From: Nitrospirota bacterium
Lineage (GTDB): Bacteria > Nitrospirota > Nitrospiria > Nitrospirales > Nitrospiraceae
Length of the DNA: 64,000 nt
Reading direction: 5' to 3'
Assembly (NCBI GenBank): GCA_004296885.1
Contig: SCVN01000023.1
Location: 513,391-577,390, forward strand
Shown here: positions 1-9,136 of the stretch, in pieces
How the letters are laid out: each line of letters begins with the position of its first letter
Numbering within the stretch: position 1 is the stretch's first letter
Notes under the pieces: model-generated
Databases searched by the model: none
What the model was told of the DNA's origin: nothing
Seen by the model: the letters and a program-made list of their open reading frames with translations, nothing else
Made by a program: the position numbers and the translations under genes

Positions 1-1
1 C

Positions 2-562
2 CTCTCCGCCAAGCGCGTCGGCCCGACCGGCAAGGCCTACGGCCTCGACATGACGGACGAGATGCTGGCGCTCGCCCGCGACAACCAGCGCAAAGCCGGA
101 GCGGACAACGTGGAGTTCCTGAAGGGCGAGATCGAGCAGATTCCCCTGCCCGACTGTTCCGTGGACGTGATCATTTCCAACTGCGTCATCAACCTCTCTC
201 CGGACAAGGACCGGGTCTTTGCCGAAGCCTTTCGGGTTCTGAAACCGGACGGCCGTCTGGCCGTCTCCGACGTGGTCGTGCGCGGACCGGTTCCGACTGA
301 GATTCGCCGCAACATCGAGCTTTGGATGGGCTGCGTGGCCGGCGCGCTGGAAGAATCGGAGTATCTCGACAAGCTGGCCAAGGCTGGTTTTACAAACATC
401 AGCCTGGAACCGACCCGCATTTACCGGGCGGAAGATGCCCGAGAATTTCTGGCAGGAGCCGGGCTCAATGTCGAGGCCATCGCCCAGCAAGTCGACGGCA
501 AATTTCTCAGCGCCTTCATCCGCGCCAGCAAACCGCCCGAGGAGCCAAGGCGCAATAACTGA
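2..562 (+). CDS. arsM: Arsenite S-adenosylmethionine methyltransferase, C-terminal part (5' end outside window)
   Basis: The frame is open from base 2, so only the C-terminal 186 residues are present. ArsM methylates As(III) in the cytoplasm with SAM as donor. The fragment starts in the SAM-binding Rossmann region ([16 protein letters not shown]) and continues through the part expected to carry the arsenic-binding cysteines. [11 protein letters not shown] and [13 protein letters not shown] match the two C-terminal conserved cysteines of ArsM. The tail ends in a basic, disordered stretch. The downstream acr3 and arsC genes support an arsenic role. The true start lies upstream of the window. 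Confidence 0.9.
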   Translation, partial: LSAKRVGPTGKAYGLDMTDEMLALARDNQRKAGADNVEFLKGEIEQIPLPDCSVDVIISNCVINLSPDKDRVFAEAFRVLKPDGRLAVSDVVVRGPVPTEIRRNIELWMGCVAGALEESEYLDKLAKAGFTNISLEPTRIYRAEDAREFLAGAGLNVEAIAQQVDGKFLSAFIRASKPPEEPRRNN

Positions 563-593
563 GCGAGCAATAGATATGATTATGATCTTTCAC

Positions 594-615
594 TATCAAT
601 GATAACTAATTGATA
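594..615. promoter_or_regulatory. Candidate ArsR-type operator overlapping the acr3 promoter
   Basis: A perfect 7-bp inverted repeat, TATCAAT-N8-ATTGATA, lies in the AT-rich gap between arsM and acr3. ArsR-family operators often carry ATCAA/TTGAT half-sites. The right half overlaps a possible -35 (TTGATA, 610-615) paired at 18 nt with TTAAAT (634-639). No arsR gene is visible in the window, so the regulator is inferred. Confidence 0.45.
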
Positions 616-701
616 TTTCAATAGATTCAAACGTTAAATCTCCAAACGAAAAGCGCCTTAATCTGTTCCAGCGCTACCTGACCCTCTGGGTCGGGCTCTG
701 C

Positions 702-1703
702 ATGGTGGCGGGAGTGGCGATCGGGAAGCTCCTGCCTGGCCTGGTGGACTCCATGCGGTCGCTCGAACTGGGGGCAGACAGCCACGTCAACTTACCCATG
801 GCGATCCTGATCTGGCTCATGATCGTCCCGATGATGATGAACGTCGATTTCGCCTCGGTTCGCAACGTCGGCAAACGGCCGAAGGGACTGGCCGTGACCC
901 TCCTCGTCAATTGGCTGGTGAAGCCCTTTTCCATGGCGTTCTTGGCCTGGCTCTTTTTCCGCCATCTCTTCTCGGCCTGGATCACCCCGGCGGAAGCGGA
1001 CCAGTACATCGCCGGGGCGATCATCCTGGCGGCCGCCCCCTGCACTGCCATGGTCTTCGTCTGGAGTTACCTGACCGACGGAGATCCGGCCTATACCCTG
1101 GTCCAGGTCTCGGTGAACGATCTGATCATGTTGGTCCTGTTCGCGCCCCTGGTCGGCTTTCTGGTCAGCGGCGCCTCTTCGTTGACCGTACCTTGGCTTG
1201 TCCTGTTCTATTCGGTTGCAGCTTTTATCGTCATCCCCCTGACCATCGGGACGGCGCTCCGAGCCTGGTTCATCAGGCAACGAGGCCTCCGCTGGTTCGA
1301 GGAGAACCTGCTGCCCCGTTTCGCACCGGTCACGATCACCGCCCTATTGGCTACGCTGGTCCTGATTTTCGCTTTTCAGGCGGACAATATCATGGGGCGC
1401 TCCTTTCACGTGGCCCTGATCGCCGTCCCGATCCTGCTCCAGGTCTACTTCAACTCGTCGCTGGCCTACGGCCTCATGAAATTCCTGCACGTGCCCCATG
1501 CGATCGCCGCGCCAGGCGCGCTGATCGGCGCCAGCAACTTTTTCGAGCTGGCCGTGGCCACCGCCATCGCCCTCTACGGTCCCGGCTCGGGCGCCGCGCT
1601 GGCGACGGTCGTCGGTGTGCTGGTCGAGGTGCCCGTCATGCTCTCGGTCTGCGCCGCCTGCAACCGAACGCGCCATTGGTTTCCGAGAGAGGCAGCCGCA
1701 TGA
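702..1703 (+). CDS. acr3: Acr3-family arsenite efflux permease
   Basis: Inner-membrane arsenite exporter of the Acr3 (BART superfamily) type with about ten hydrophobic segments. The conserved cysteine is at residue 114 (AAAPCTAMVF) and the conserved glutamate near 282 (GASNFFEL). Family members normally carry an N-terminal stretch resembling LNLFQRYLTLWVGLC. Exactly that is encoded in frame immediately upstream (654-701), but no ATG, GTG or TTG lies between it and the stop codons at 600-605. 702 is the first conventional start and leaves the protein about 15-30 residues short, so the real start may be non-canonical or the sequence may contain an error. The stop overlaps the arsC start as ATGA. 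Confidence 0.88.
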   Translation: MVAGVAIGKLLPGLVDSMRSLELGADSHVNLPMAILIWLMIVPMMMNVDFASVRNVGKRPKGLAVTLLVNWLVKPFSMAFLAWLFFRHLFSAWITPAEADQYIAGAIILAAAPCTAMVFVWSYLTDGDPAYTLVQVSVNDLIMLVLFAPLVGFLVSGASSLTVPWLVLFYSVAAFIVIPLTIGTALRAWFIRQRGLRWFEENLLPRFAPVTITALLATLVLIFAFQADNIMGRSFHVALIAVPILLQVYFNSSLAYGLMKFLHVPHAIAAPGALIGASNFFELAVATAIALYGPGSGAALATVVGVLVEVPVMLSVCAACNRTRHWFPREAAA

Positions 1704-2119
1704 AGCCACGCGTCTTGTTTCTCTGCACCGGTAATTCCTGCCGCAGCCAGATGGCGGAAGGCTGGCTCCGACATCTGGCCGGAGACCGTTTCGATGTGGC
1801 CAGCGCGGGCACTCATCCGGTCGGCTTGAACCCAGTCGCGGTCGCAGCCATGCGCGAGGTCGGCGTGGATATTTCACGGCACACTTCCAAAAACGTCAAT
1901 CAGTTCCTTGGCGAGCGATTCGACTACGTCATCACAGTCTGCGACAGTGCCAAAGAAGCCTGTCCGACTTTTCCCGGCGCCACGTCCCGCTTGCACTGGA
2001 GTTTTGATGATCCCGCTGCAGCCCAGGGCTCGCTGGAGGAACGGCTGCAGGTCTTCCGACGGGTCCGCGACGAGATCGCCGGACGCCTACGCCTGTTCCT
2101 TGCCTTCGTTCGAATCTAA
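1700..2119 (+). CDS. arsC: Arsenate reductase, thioredoxin-coupled (low-molecular-weight PTP fold)
   Basis: Reduces arsenate to arsenite for export by Acr3. The 139-residue protein begins with the P-loop CTGNSCRSQ, with the nucleophilic cysteine at residue 9. The relay cysteines follow at 81 and 88 in VCDSAKEACP, the arrangement of thioredoxin-dependent ArsC enzymes (Cys10/82/89 in Staphylococcus). The ATG overlaps the acr3 stop by 4 nt, implying translational coupling. A longer open frame extends upstream to 911, but it only shadows acr3. Confidence 0.93.
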   Translation: MKPRVLFLCTGNSCRSQMAEGWLRHLAGDRFDVASAGTHPVGLNPVAVAAMREVGVDISRHTSKNVNQFLGERFDYVITVCDSAKEACPTFPGATSRLHWSFDDPAAAQGSLEERLQVFRRVRDEIAGRLRLFLAFVRI

Positions 2120-2207
2120 ACCGCCCGCAGCACGACACCGTCACAGCCTTTCCACAAAACACAGGGCCGTCTCTGCCCATCGACGAGTCTGCTCGCTCAC
2201 ACGTCAG

Positions 2208-2223
2208 TTTACCCACTCTTAAC
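2208..2223 (+). promoter_or_regulatory. Candidate Pho box upstream of pstS
   Basis: TTTACCCACTCTTAAC contains two TTWAC half-sites 11 nt apart. The same geometry occurs upstream of the porin (6749) and of the TPR lipoprotein (10591). An 11-nt repeat period is what PhoB-family response regulators use, although the half-site is not the enterobacterial CTGTCAT. It lies about 90 nt before the pstS start. Confidence 0.5.
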
Positions 2224-2309
2224 GTTTCGGCAACCGCATCGCAACAGAGCTCATCTATGCTGGTCCTGTTCTCAAGGGCTCGCAACAGAAGATATCAATG
2301 GAGGAACGC

Positions 2310-3320
2310 GTGAAAAGCGTCGCCGTAAGCTATCTCGCCGTCTTCGCCCTGCTGATCGGTGCCGCACCGCTCCTGCGCGACTTCGCCGGGGCCCAGCCTG
2401 CATCGCTGGTGAAGATCGACGGCTCCAGCACGGTCTTCCCCATTACGGAAGCTGTGTCGGAGGAATTCCAGAAACAGAACAGAGGCTCCGTGCGAGTGAC
2501 CGTGGGCATTTCCGGCACCGGCGGAGGCTTCAAGAAATTCTGCCGCGGCGAGACGGACATTCAAGATGCGTCGCGCCCGATCGCGGCGGCCGAGATGGAA
2601 GTCTGCAAACAACAGGGCATCCAGTACTACGAATTGCCCGTGGCTTTCGATGCCATGGCGCTGGTGGTCAGCCGCCAGAATGCCTGGGCGGATTCCCTGA
2701 GCGTGGCCGAACTCAAGACAATGTGGGAACCGCAAGCCCAGGGCAAGATCACCAGATGGAACCAGATCCGTACGACCTGGCCCGATGCCCCCCTCAAGCT
2801 GTTCGGCGCCGGGTCCGATTCGGGCACCTTTGATTACTTCACCGAAGCTATCGTGGGCAAGGCCAAGGCCAGCCGGGGCGACTATACGGCCAGCGAGGAC
2901 GACAATACCTTGGTGCAGGGAATCGCCAACGACAAGCATGCGCTGGGATACATTCCGTTCGCCTACTACGAACCCAACAGCCAACGGCTGAAAGCCGTGG
3001 CCGTCGACGCAGGACGGGGTGGTGTGCTGCCGTCCCGCCAGACCGTCGAGAGCGGGACGTACCGACCTCTGGCCCGCCCCATCTTCATTTATGTGAGCAA
3101 GCAGGCGGCCGAGAGGCCGGAGGTGCGCCGCCTCGTGGACTTCTATCTCACCCACGCAGCCGAACTCGTCGCCCAAGTGAAATATGTGCCGTTGCCGAAG
3201 GAGGCCTACCGCATCGCCCTGGAGCATTTTCATCACGGCAAACTCGGGACGTCGTTCCAGGGAGCGTCTGCGGTCGGACTCACGATCGGAGAGTTATTGG
3301 CCCGCTCGAAGGCGGAATAG
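2310..3320 (+). CDS. pstS: Phosphate ABC transporter, periplasmic phosphate-binding protein
   Basis: High-affinity phosphate-binding protein feeding PstCAB. I chose GTG 2310 because GGAGG (2300-2304) sits 5 nt before it and because it gives a clean signal peptide ([20 protein letters not shown]); ATG 2298 is possible but has no good ribosome site. PstS signatures are [17 protein letters not shown] near the mature N-terminus, [25 protein letters not shown] and [14 protein letters not shown], all phosphate-contacting loops in this family. It is first in pstS-pstC-pstA-pstB-phoU, with 8 nt to pstC. The candidate Pho box upstream implies induction under phosphate limitation. Confidence 0.94.
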   Translation: MKSVAVSYLAVFALLIGAAPLLRDFAGAQPASLVKIDGSSTVFPITEAVSEEFQKQNRGSVRVTVGISGTGGGFKKFCRGETDIQDASRPIAAAEMEVCKQQGIQYYELPVAFDAMALVVSRQNAWADSLSVAELKTMWEPQAQGKITRWNQIRTTWPDAPLKLFGAGSDSGTFDYFTEAIVGKAKASRGDYTASEDDNTLVQGIANDKHALGYIPFAYYEPNSQRLKAVAVDAGRGGVLPSRQTVESGTYRPLARPIFIYVSKQAAERPEVRRLVDFYLTHAAELVAQVKYVPLPKEAYRIALEHFHHGKLGTSFQGASAVGLTIGELLARSKAE

Positions 3321-3328
3321 CGGAGGCC

Positions 3329-4240
3329 GTGGAAGCGTTGCAGACCGAGCCTATGCGGAAGACTGTGGGGCGCGTGCGCGAGCGCGGGATCGAGCTTGGG
3401 CTCTTTCTGGCAGCGCTCACCTCGGTCGCCGTCACCGTGGGAATCGTGGGAGTCCTGCTGTACGAATCGCTGGGCTTTTTCCGGCAGGTATCGCTCGGAG
3501 CGTTTTTGACGGACACCCAGTGGACTCCGCTCTTTTCGGACGCCCATTACGGGATCCTGCCCTTGGTCTCCGGCACGCTCGTGACCACGGTGGTGGCTCT
3601 GCTGGTCGCCGTGCCGCTGGGCACCATCACCGCCGTCTACTTAAGCGAGTACGCGCCGCTCCCCGTCCGTGAAACCGTCAAGCCCATCCTCGAGCTGTTA
3701 AGCGCGGTCCCCACCGTGGTGTTCGGATATTTTGCGTTGCTCTTCGTCACCCCGCTGCTGCAACGCCTGTGGCCGGACCTGCCCGGATTCAACATGTTGA
3801 GCGCCGGACTGGTGATTGGCATCATGATCATGCCCTACGTCAGTTCGGTGAGCGAAGACGCCATGCGGGCGGTGCCGATGCTCATGCGGGAAGGCTCGTA
3901 TGCCATGGGCGCCTCGCGTCTCCAAACGGCCGTCCGGGTCGTCGTCCCCTCCGCGCTCTCCGGCATCGCCGCAGCGTATGTCTTGGCCGTGTCCCGAGCG
4001 ATCGGGGAAACGATGGTGGTGGCCATCGCGGCCGGGATGCAGCCCACGTTGACCGCCAACCCGCTTGAGCCGGCCGCCACGCTGACCGCCTACATCGTCC
4101 AAGTCAGCCTGGGCGATCTGCCTCACGGCAGCCTCGGGTACCAGTCGATCTTTGCGGCCGGCCTGGTACTCCTGATCATGACGTTGACCTTCAACATTGC
4201 CGGGCACATGTTGCGCAAGCGGTTTCAGCATGCCTTCTAG
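3329..4240 (+). CDS. pstC: Phosphate ABC transporter permease PstC
   Basis: Inner-membrane permease subunit of the Pst importer, 303 residues with about six membrane helices. The coupling-helix region resembles other PstC proteins (EDAMRAVPMLMREGSYAMGAS). The start is uncertain: GTG 3329 is only 2 nt after GGAGG, while TTG 3338 and ATG 3353 are better spaced in-frame alternatives. It overlaps pstA by 11 nt. Confidence 0.92.
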   Translation: MEALQTEPMRKTVGRVRERGIELGLFLAALTSVAVTVGIVGVLLYESLGFFRQVSLGAFLTDTQWTPLFSDAHYGILPLVSGTLVTTVVALLVAVPLGTITAVYLSEYAPLPVRETVKPILELLSAVPTVVFGYFALLFVTPLLQRLWPDLPGFNMLSAGLVIGIMIMPYVSSVSEDAMRAVPMLMREGSYAMGASRLQTAVRVVVPSALSGIAAAYVLAVSRAIGETMVVAIAAGMQPTLTANPLEPAATLTAYIVQVSLGDLPHGSLGYQSIFAAGLVLLIMTLTFNIAGHMLRKRFQHAF

Positions 4241-5153
4241 GTTCCCCTCGGACAGGCCGTACGGTCGGGCCCTCCGAAAGCGTCTGGATATCCTGGTTGC
4301 CGGCGCCGGACTGCTGGCCATGCTGGCGAGCATCGCCACGTTGCTCATCTTGCTCGCCGGATTGGCCATGGACGGGGGCCCGCACCTCTCCTGGAAGTTT
4401 TTCACCTCATACCCGTCCCGATTCCCCGATGCCGCGGGCATCCTGCCGGCCTGGGTCGGCACCATGTTGGTGATGGTCGTGACCGCCGTGACCGCCGTTC
4501 CGCTGGGCATCGCGGCCGCCGTCTATCTGGAGGAATATGCGCCTCGCCACTGGGTCACCGATCTTATCGAGATCAACATGGCGAACCTGGCCGGTGTGCC
4601 GTCGATCATCTATGGACTTATGGCGCTGGGACTGTTGGTGTACCAGTTGCATTTGGGCCAAAGCATCCTGACAGCCGGGCTCACCTTGGCGCTGCTGATC
4701 CTGCCGATCGTCGTCATGGCCACCCGCGAGGCGTTACGGACAGTGCCGCAGAGCATCCGCGAAGCCGCCGGCGCCCTCGGTGCCACCAAATGGCAAACGG
4801 TGTGGGACCACGTGCTCCCCGCCGCCACCGGGGGCATCCTGACCGGCTTGATCCTGGCGCTCTCCCGGGCCATCGGAGAGAGCGCGCCGCTCATGACGAT
4901 CGGCGCCCTGTCCTTCATCGCCTTCCTGCCGCATGAACCCTGGCAAACGGACTTCCCGTTTGTTTCGTTCGAATGGCTGCTCGATCCCTTCACCGTCATG
5001 CCTATCCAGATGTTCAATTGGGTGTCCCGACCGCAAGAGGCCTTTCACAGGATCGCCGCCGCCGCAGGCTTGCTCCTCATGGTGATGACCCTGGCCATGA
5101 ACGGCCTCGCCATCTACATCCGCGCCCGTTATCGGAAACACATCCAATGGTAA
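4230..5153 (+). CDS. pstA: Phosphate ABC transporter permease PstA
   Basis: Second permease subunit, 307 residues from ATG 4230. The frame is open upstream to 4197, but that part would lie deeper inside pstC. It has about six hydrophobic helices and the PstA signatures [20 protein letters not shown] and the EAA-like loop [20 protein letters not shown]. It overlaps pstC by 11 nt and pstB by 7 nt, so the operon is tightly coupled. Confidence 0.93.
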   Translation: MPSRFPSDRPYGRALRKRLDILVAGAGLLAMLASIATLLILLAGLAMDGGPHLSWKFFTSYPSRFPDAAGILPAWVGTMLVMVVTAVTAVPLGIAAAVYLEEYAPRHWVTDLIEINMANLAGVPSIIYGLMALGLLVYQLHLGQSILTAGLTLALLILPIVVMATREALRTVPQSIREAAGALGATKWQTVWDHVLPAATGGILTGLILALSRAIGESAPLMTIGALSFIAFLPHEPWQTDFPFVSFEWLLDPFTVMPIQMFNWVSRPQEAFHRIAAAAGLLLMVMTLAMNGLAIYIRARYRKHIQW

Positions 5154-5944
5154 CGTTGCCTGTCGCCACGCCCGACGCCGCCCACGCCCTGAAAGCTGAG
5201 ACCAAACAGCTCAATTTTTATTACGGGGCGGCCCATGCCCTGCGCGACGTCAATCTGGTGATCGCCGACAACCGGGTGACCGCCCTGATCGGCCCTTCCG
5301 GCTGCGGCAAGACGACCTACCTGCGCTGCTTCAACCGTATGCACGACCTCTACCCCGGCACCCGCTACGAGGGACAGATCGTGCTCTATCCGGAGGGAAT
5401 GAACATCATCGATCCGTCCATCGATCCGCTGGCCATACGCATGCGGATCGGCATGGTCTTTCAGAAACCCAATCCGTTTCCGAAGTCGATTTTCGAGAAT
5501 GTGGCCTACGGACTGCGCATTCGCGGCCAGGCTCAGCGCTGCCTGCTGGACCGTAAAGTCGAGCAGGCGCTGCGGGGCGCCGCCCTCTGGAACGAAGTCA
5601 AGGACAGGCTCCATCATCCGGCGTTCCAGCTGTCGGGGGGCCAACAACAGCGCCTCTGCATCGCCCGCGCTCTCGCAACCGACCCGGAATTCCTGCTCTT
5701 CGACGAGCCCTGCTCGGCCCTGGATCCGACCGCAACGGCCCGCATCGAGGAACTCCTGAGCGAGCTCAAGCAACGGGTCACCATCCTCATCGTGACCCAT
5801 AACATGCAACAAGCCGCAAGGGTATCGGACTTCACCGCATTCATGTATCAGGGCCGGATCGTCGAATTCGGGAAAACCGACGCCATCTTCACCAATCCCG
5901 TCGATCAGTTGACGGAGGATTATGTGACCGGCCGCTTTGGGTAA
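5147..5944 (+). CDS. pstB: Phosphate ABC transporter ATP-binding protein PstB
   Basis: ATPase that drives PstCA. The 265-residue protein has Walker [10 protein letters not shown] (residues 49-57), Q-loop [15 protein letters not shown] signature LSGGQQQR (162-169), Walker [12 protein letters not shown] (about 183-193) and the H-loop in [10 protein letters not shown]. The insertion between Walker A and the Q-loop and the FNRMHD segment are typical of PstB. ATG 5147 overlaps the pstA stop. The frame is open further upstream but there it shadows pstA. Confidence 0.95.
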   Translation: MVTLPVATPDAAHALKAETKQLNFYYGAAHALRDVNLVIADNRVTALIGPSGCGKTTYLRCFNRMHDLYPGTRYEGQIVLYPEGMNIIDPSIDPLAIRMRIGMVFQKPNPFPKSIFENVAYGLRIRGQAQRCLLDRKVEQALRGAALWNEVKDRLHHPAFQLSGGQQQRLCIARALATDPEFLLFDEPCSALDPTATARIEELLSELKQRVTILIVTHNMQQAARVSDFTAFMYQGRIVEFGKTDAIFTNPVDQLTEDYVTGRFG

Positions 5945-5980
5945 GGCTCCCGACGCTTCCACGCAACCGAGGACACGATC

Positions 5981-6643
5981 ATGCACCGACATTTTGACGA
6001 CGAGCTCACCGATCTCAAAGACAAGCTGCTCCGGATGGGGAAGCTCGTCGAGGACCAAATTCAGCAGGCCCTCCGCGCGCTCACGGAGCGGGACTCGGAA
6101 TTGGCCCGTCGGGTGATCGACAACGATCGCCGAGTGAATGCCTTGGACGTGGAAATGGACGAAGATTGCCTGCGCTTACTGGCCTTGCATCAGCCGACCG
6201 CAAGGGATTTGCGCTTCATCACAACGGCCATGAAAATCGCCACCGAGCTTGAGCGCATGAGCGACCTGGCTGAAAATATTTGCGAGCGCGCCATCGAATT
6301 AAACGAAGAGCCCCAGCTGAAGCCCTACATCGATATTCCACTCATGGCCAACTGGGCATTACGGATGGTAAAGAACAGCCTGAACGCGTTCGTCGACTAC
6401 CACGCGCCGCTCGCCCGACAAGTCTGCGTCGACGACGATTACGTAGACAATCTCACCGAACAACTGTTCCGCGAGCTGCTGTCCTTCATGATCGAGGATC
6501 CCCAAACGATTTCCCGCGCGATCCGGTTGACCTTCATCGGCAAGTACATCGAGCGCATCGCCGACCATGCCACCAACGTGGCCGAGCTCGTGGTCTACAT
6601 GGTCGAAGGCAAAATCATCCGCCACACAACGGATGCCGGTTGA
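5981..6643 (+). CDS. phoU: Phosphate signalling complex protein PhoU
   Basis: All-helical regulator that links Pst transporter state to the PhoR/PhoB two-component system and restrains Pho signalling when phosphate is plentiful. At 220 residues it matches family length. Two PhoU repeats are visible, each with an acidic metal-binding-like motif: LERMSDLAENICERA near residue 90 and ERIADHATNVAELV near 190. It is last in the pst operon, 36 nt after pstB. No phoB or phoR is in the window. Confidence 0.94.
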   Translation: MHRHFDDELTDLKDKLLRMGKLVEDQIQQALRALTERDSELARRVIDNDRRVNALDVEMDEDCLRLLALHQPTARDLRFITTAMKIATELERMSDLAENICERAIELNEEPQLKPYIDIPLMANWALRMVKNSLNAFVDYHAPLARQVCVDDDYVDNLTEQLFRELLSFMIEDPQTISRAIRLTFIGKYIERIADHATNVAELVVYMVEGKIIRHTTDAG

Positions 6644-6748
6644 GCGCACGCTTCCGTCGCTGCCGATGCGAAGCCGCGCCCCCAACACAGATCTCGCCGC
6701 CCGCGTCCCTGCTTCTTGTTTCTCTTCCCCTCTCCTCCAGGGAATCAT

Positions 6749-6764
6749 TTTACGCACCTTTAAC
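6749..6764 (+). promoter_or_regulatory. Candidate Pho box upstream of the porin gene
   Basis: TTTACGCACCTTTAAC matches the pstS-upstream motif at 13 of 16 positions with the same 11-nt half-site period. It lies about 130 nt before the porin start in a 253-nt gap that shows no other clear signal. Confidence 0.5.
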
Positions 6765-6896
6765 ACGGCGCTCATTCATCCGTCACAGCACTACCGTACA
6801 AAGTCTCCAGCAAGATCAAGACCGTACCGCGTAGCGCGATTATCGAAACAGGCCTAAACCGATATGACTATCATCATTAACAAGGAGGACACATCG

Positions 6897-8435
6897 ATGA
6901 AGAGCCGCCAGCCATTTTTCTGGATCGCCGTCTTTGCCGCCGCGCTCGCCATGGATTGTGGAGCCGGCCCAGCCGAAGCGGCCGAGTCGGCGAGCGATCC
7001 GTCCGGCTCATCACGGCCACTCCTTCCAGCCCAGAGCAACAGTCCCTCGTCGATGCTCATGACCCAGGCAGCCCCCGCCCCCCAATTACCTGCGACGCAA
7101 GTCACCGGGGCGCCCTATGAGATTCCCCGACAGATCGAACAACGGCTCGACATCATCGAAGAGTGGAAGGAAAAGGTCGAGAAGCTCCCGATCCTGACCG
7201 ACAAAGTGAACTTCGGCTTGAACGCCCTGCAATGGCTCTACAGCCATCAGGATGCCCACCAGGCGGAGGGCAAGAGCCAAGACCAGTTCTCGATCCGACG
7301 GTCAGAGTTTCTCTTCTGGGGAAGAATCAACGAGTACCTTCCCCGTTGGCACGCCCTGTATGAGTTTCAAAGCACCGGCTTAACGAACAATACCCCGACG
7401 GGTAACAGCAGCACGGCAGCTGGCACTCCCACATCAGCCACCTTTTTCCGGGAGTCCTATATCGACTTCCGGCCGATTCCTTCTCTTGCGCCTAACCTGA
7501 ACTTTTTCCGATTCGGTATCTTCCGTATGCCCTTCGGCATCTACACTGAGACATCGGGAGGTCTGCGGGACGTCATCAGCTCTCCCTACCTCACGACGGT
7601 CGGGAGCGGGGCGGCCAACAGCACGACCGGAAAAAATGGCGCCGCAGGGACAATTGAATTTATCCAGGAACGCGATTTCTTCCTCGACATGCGCGGACGG
7701 CTGTGGAACAAACTGGACTATGCGATCGGCGTGATGAATAACAATAACTTTCAGGCCAATTTTAACGGCCAAAACGGCGCCAATAGCCCCAAGGCGGTCT
7801 ACTCGCGCACCAGACTGTTTTTGACCGACGTGTCGTTCGTCAGCTTTACGGTGATCGGGGGGGAAAGCAACAATGCAGGCACCTTCATCAACGGGCGCGG
7901 CAAAGGAGCCTTCGACCGATTCGGCGTGGACGCACGATACGTCTCCAAACTGATTCCGGGGCTCCATATTCAAGGCGAATACTGGATCGGCCATGACGGA
8001 GCCAACCAGACCTCGGTCGGCCTCCCGGCCCAGGGCGCCTGCCTGATCCAGACGCAATGCGGTGGGAACGGGGCCCCAGGTGTCCAGCGCCAGACCTGGT
8101 ATGTCTATGGCAAATACCTCTTCACGCAAGGGCCCTTGGAGAACTGGGAGCCGATCATCTGGTATGAACAATTCAATCCGAACACCCACGCGGGATCAAC
8201 CAACCTCAACGGCGGCGTCATGGCCGGTAACGACCTCTATACAAGAACGATCCTGGGGCTGAACTACTACTTCGAGAATCTGCCTCCCAAGATTCAAAGC
8301 AAGTTGATGTTCAACTATGAATTCCGGCACCATTCGGGCAATGGGTCCGGCCTTGTGGCCGACCCCACCAGAGGCGTCGGCGATCCTTTCGCCCAGAATG
8401 CGTTTTACGTGCAGTTTCAAATCCGGTACATGTAA
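6897..8435 (+). CDS. Outer-membrane porin, phosphate-porin-like
   Basis: Predicted 512-residue outer-membrane beta-barrel. The start at ATG 6897 follows AAGGAGG at proper spacing and gives a signal peptide (MKSRQPFFWIAVFAAALAM). A short coiled-coil-like segment (IEQRLDIIEEWKEKVEKL, about residues 80-100) precedes the barrel. The rest alternates aromatic and polar strands (RRSEFLFWGRINEYLP, FFRFGIFRMPFGIY, FEYRFRHHS-like ends) and terminates in FYVQFQIRYM, an aromatic barrel-end strand. Its place after phoU and its own candidate Pho box suggest phosphate or phosphate-ester uptake, as for OprP/OprO. The exact family is not certain; an alginate-, DcaP- or general-porin assignment is possible. 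Confidence 0.75.
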   Translation: MKSRQPFFWIAVFAAALAMDCGAGPAEAAESASDPSGSSRPLLPAQSNSPSSMLMTQAAPAPQLPATQVTGAPYEIPRQIEQRLDIIEEWKEKVEKLPILTDKVNFGLNALQWLYSHQDAHQAEGKSQDQFSIRRSEFLFWGRINEYLPRWHALYEFQSTGLTNNTPTGNSSTAAGTPTSATFFRESYIDFRPIPSLAPNLNFFRFGIFRMPFGIYTETSGGLRDVISSPYLTTVGSGAANSTTGKNGAAGTIEFIQERDFFLDMRGRLWNKLDYAIGVMNNNNFQANFNGQNGANSPKAVYSRTRLFLTDVSFVSFTVIGGESNNAGTFINGRGKGAFDRFGVDARYVSKLIPGLHIQGEYWIGHDGANQTSVGLPAQGACLIQTQCGGNGAPGVQRQTWYVYGKYLFTQGPLENWEPIIWYEQFNPNTHAGSTNLNGGVMAGNDLYTRTILGLNYYFENLPPKIQSKLMFNYEFRHHSGNGSGLVADPTRGVGDPFAQNAFYVQFQIRYM

Positions 8436-8480
8436 CACACAGCTTCTAGGCCACGACGCATACATAAAGGAGAGACGGTT

Positions 8481-9059
8481 ATGAAACCCACAGGTATTGG
8501 CTCGGCACTTCTATTTTGTCTGACTCTTGGAGGCTGCACCACTCCCGCACTGTTTCCGGCAGACGTGATGGAGGACGTGGTCCCCACTTTTGATTTCAAA
8601 GCCTGGAGGCAGACATCCGGCAACCCCATGACGAGTGACCGAGGTGTCGATGCGAAGGGGCCGAAGGTGCAAGTGGGTGGGCGTATTGTCGCCTCCCAAG
8701 AAACTCCCAACGGCATTGTGATTGTTGGACAACAATTACCTATTGTACGCCATCCGGCTTACGGGCCAGCCGATACGGGTAAGCAGACCGGCGAATACGA
8801 GTTTGCCTTCCTCTTCAACGGCAAGCTTGACCAGCGGGCATTGATGACGGGCAATCGATTCATCATGGTCGGGAGAACGAAGGGCAAGCCGGAAACGGTG
8901 ATGGTGGACGGGGCGCCGAAAAGCGAACCCTTTCTGATTGCTCAGTGCCTGCACGTGTGGAATACGGAAGGAAGGGAAATCGCGGACTTCATTTCTGGCG
9001 GTGTCGGGGGCGGCTTTACCGCACTGGAAGAAAACACCTATTGCGAGCCGAAGAAGTAA
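8481..9059 (+). CDS. Slp-family outer-membrane lipoprotein (copy 1)
   Basis: Lipoprotein of 192 residues with lipobox LGGC near residue 19. The core (VQVGGRIVASQETPNGIVIVGQQLPI...HPAYGP) matches the Slp family of starvation-inducible outer-membrane lipoproteins, whose biochemical role is poorly known. Two conserved cysteines near the C-terminus (QCLHVW and NTYC) recur in both paralogues in this window (11746 and 12474). It lies 45 nt after the porin with AAGGAGAG before the ATG, so it is probably co-transcribed with it. It contains an extra 15-20-residue segment between the lipobox and the core compared with the other copies. Confidence 0.75.
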   Translation: MKPTGIGSALLFCLTLGGCTTPALFPADVMEDVVPTFDFKAWRQTSGNPMTSDRGVDAKGPKVQVGGRIVASQETPNGIVIVGQQLPIVRHPAYGPADTGKQTGEYEFAFLFNGKLDQRALMTGNRFIMVGRTKGKPETVMVDGAPKSEPFLIAQCLHVWNTEGREIADFISGGVGGGFTALEENTYCEPKK

Positions 9060-9067
9060 CTGACAAC

Positions 9068-9096
9068 GTGACACCCTGCCGCGAACCTTGTAGAAT
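9068..9096 (+). promoter_or_regulatory. Candidate sigma-70 promoter
   Basis: GTGACA (9068-9073), 17 nt, TAGAAT (9091-9096), just after the Slp stop and ahead of the small lipoprotein at 9137. Moderate match only. Confidence 0.35.
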
Positions 9097-9105
9097 GTCT
9101 TTCTA

Positions 9106-9130
9106 GGGGGCCGCTCTCAGGGTGGCCCCC
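9106..9130 (+). terminator. Hairpin between the Slp gene and the next lipoprotein
   Basis: A 7-bp GC-rich inverted repeat, GGGGGCC-N11-GGCCCCC, lies 47 nt after the Slp stop. No T-run follows. It could be a terminator or a leader hairpin for the next gene, since it falls downstream of the candidate promoter at 9068. Confidence 0.35.
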
Positions 9131-9136
9131 ATCTCC

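Noticed and set aside
911..1699. Upstream part of the long frame that contains arsC
   Set aside because: Overlaps acr3 in another frame; low-complexity Arg/Gly/Pro composition. Only 1700-2119 is a gene.
2120..2297. Classical enterobacterial PhoB box (CTGTCAT repeats) upstream of pstS
   Set aside because: No two CTGTCAT-like half-sites at 11-nt spacing; the TTTAC/TTAAC repeat is the better candidate.
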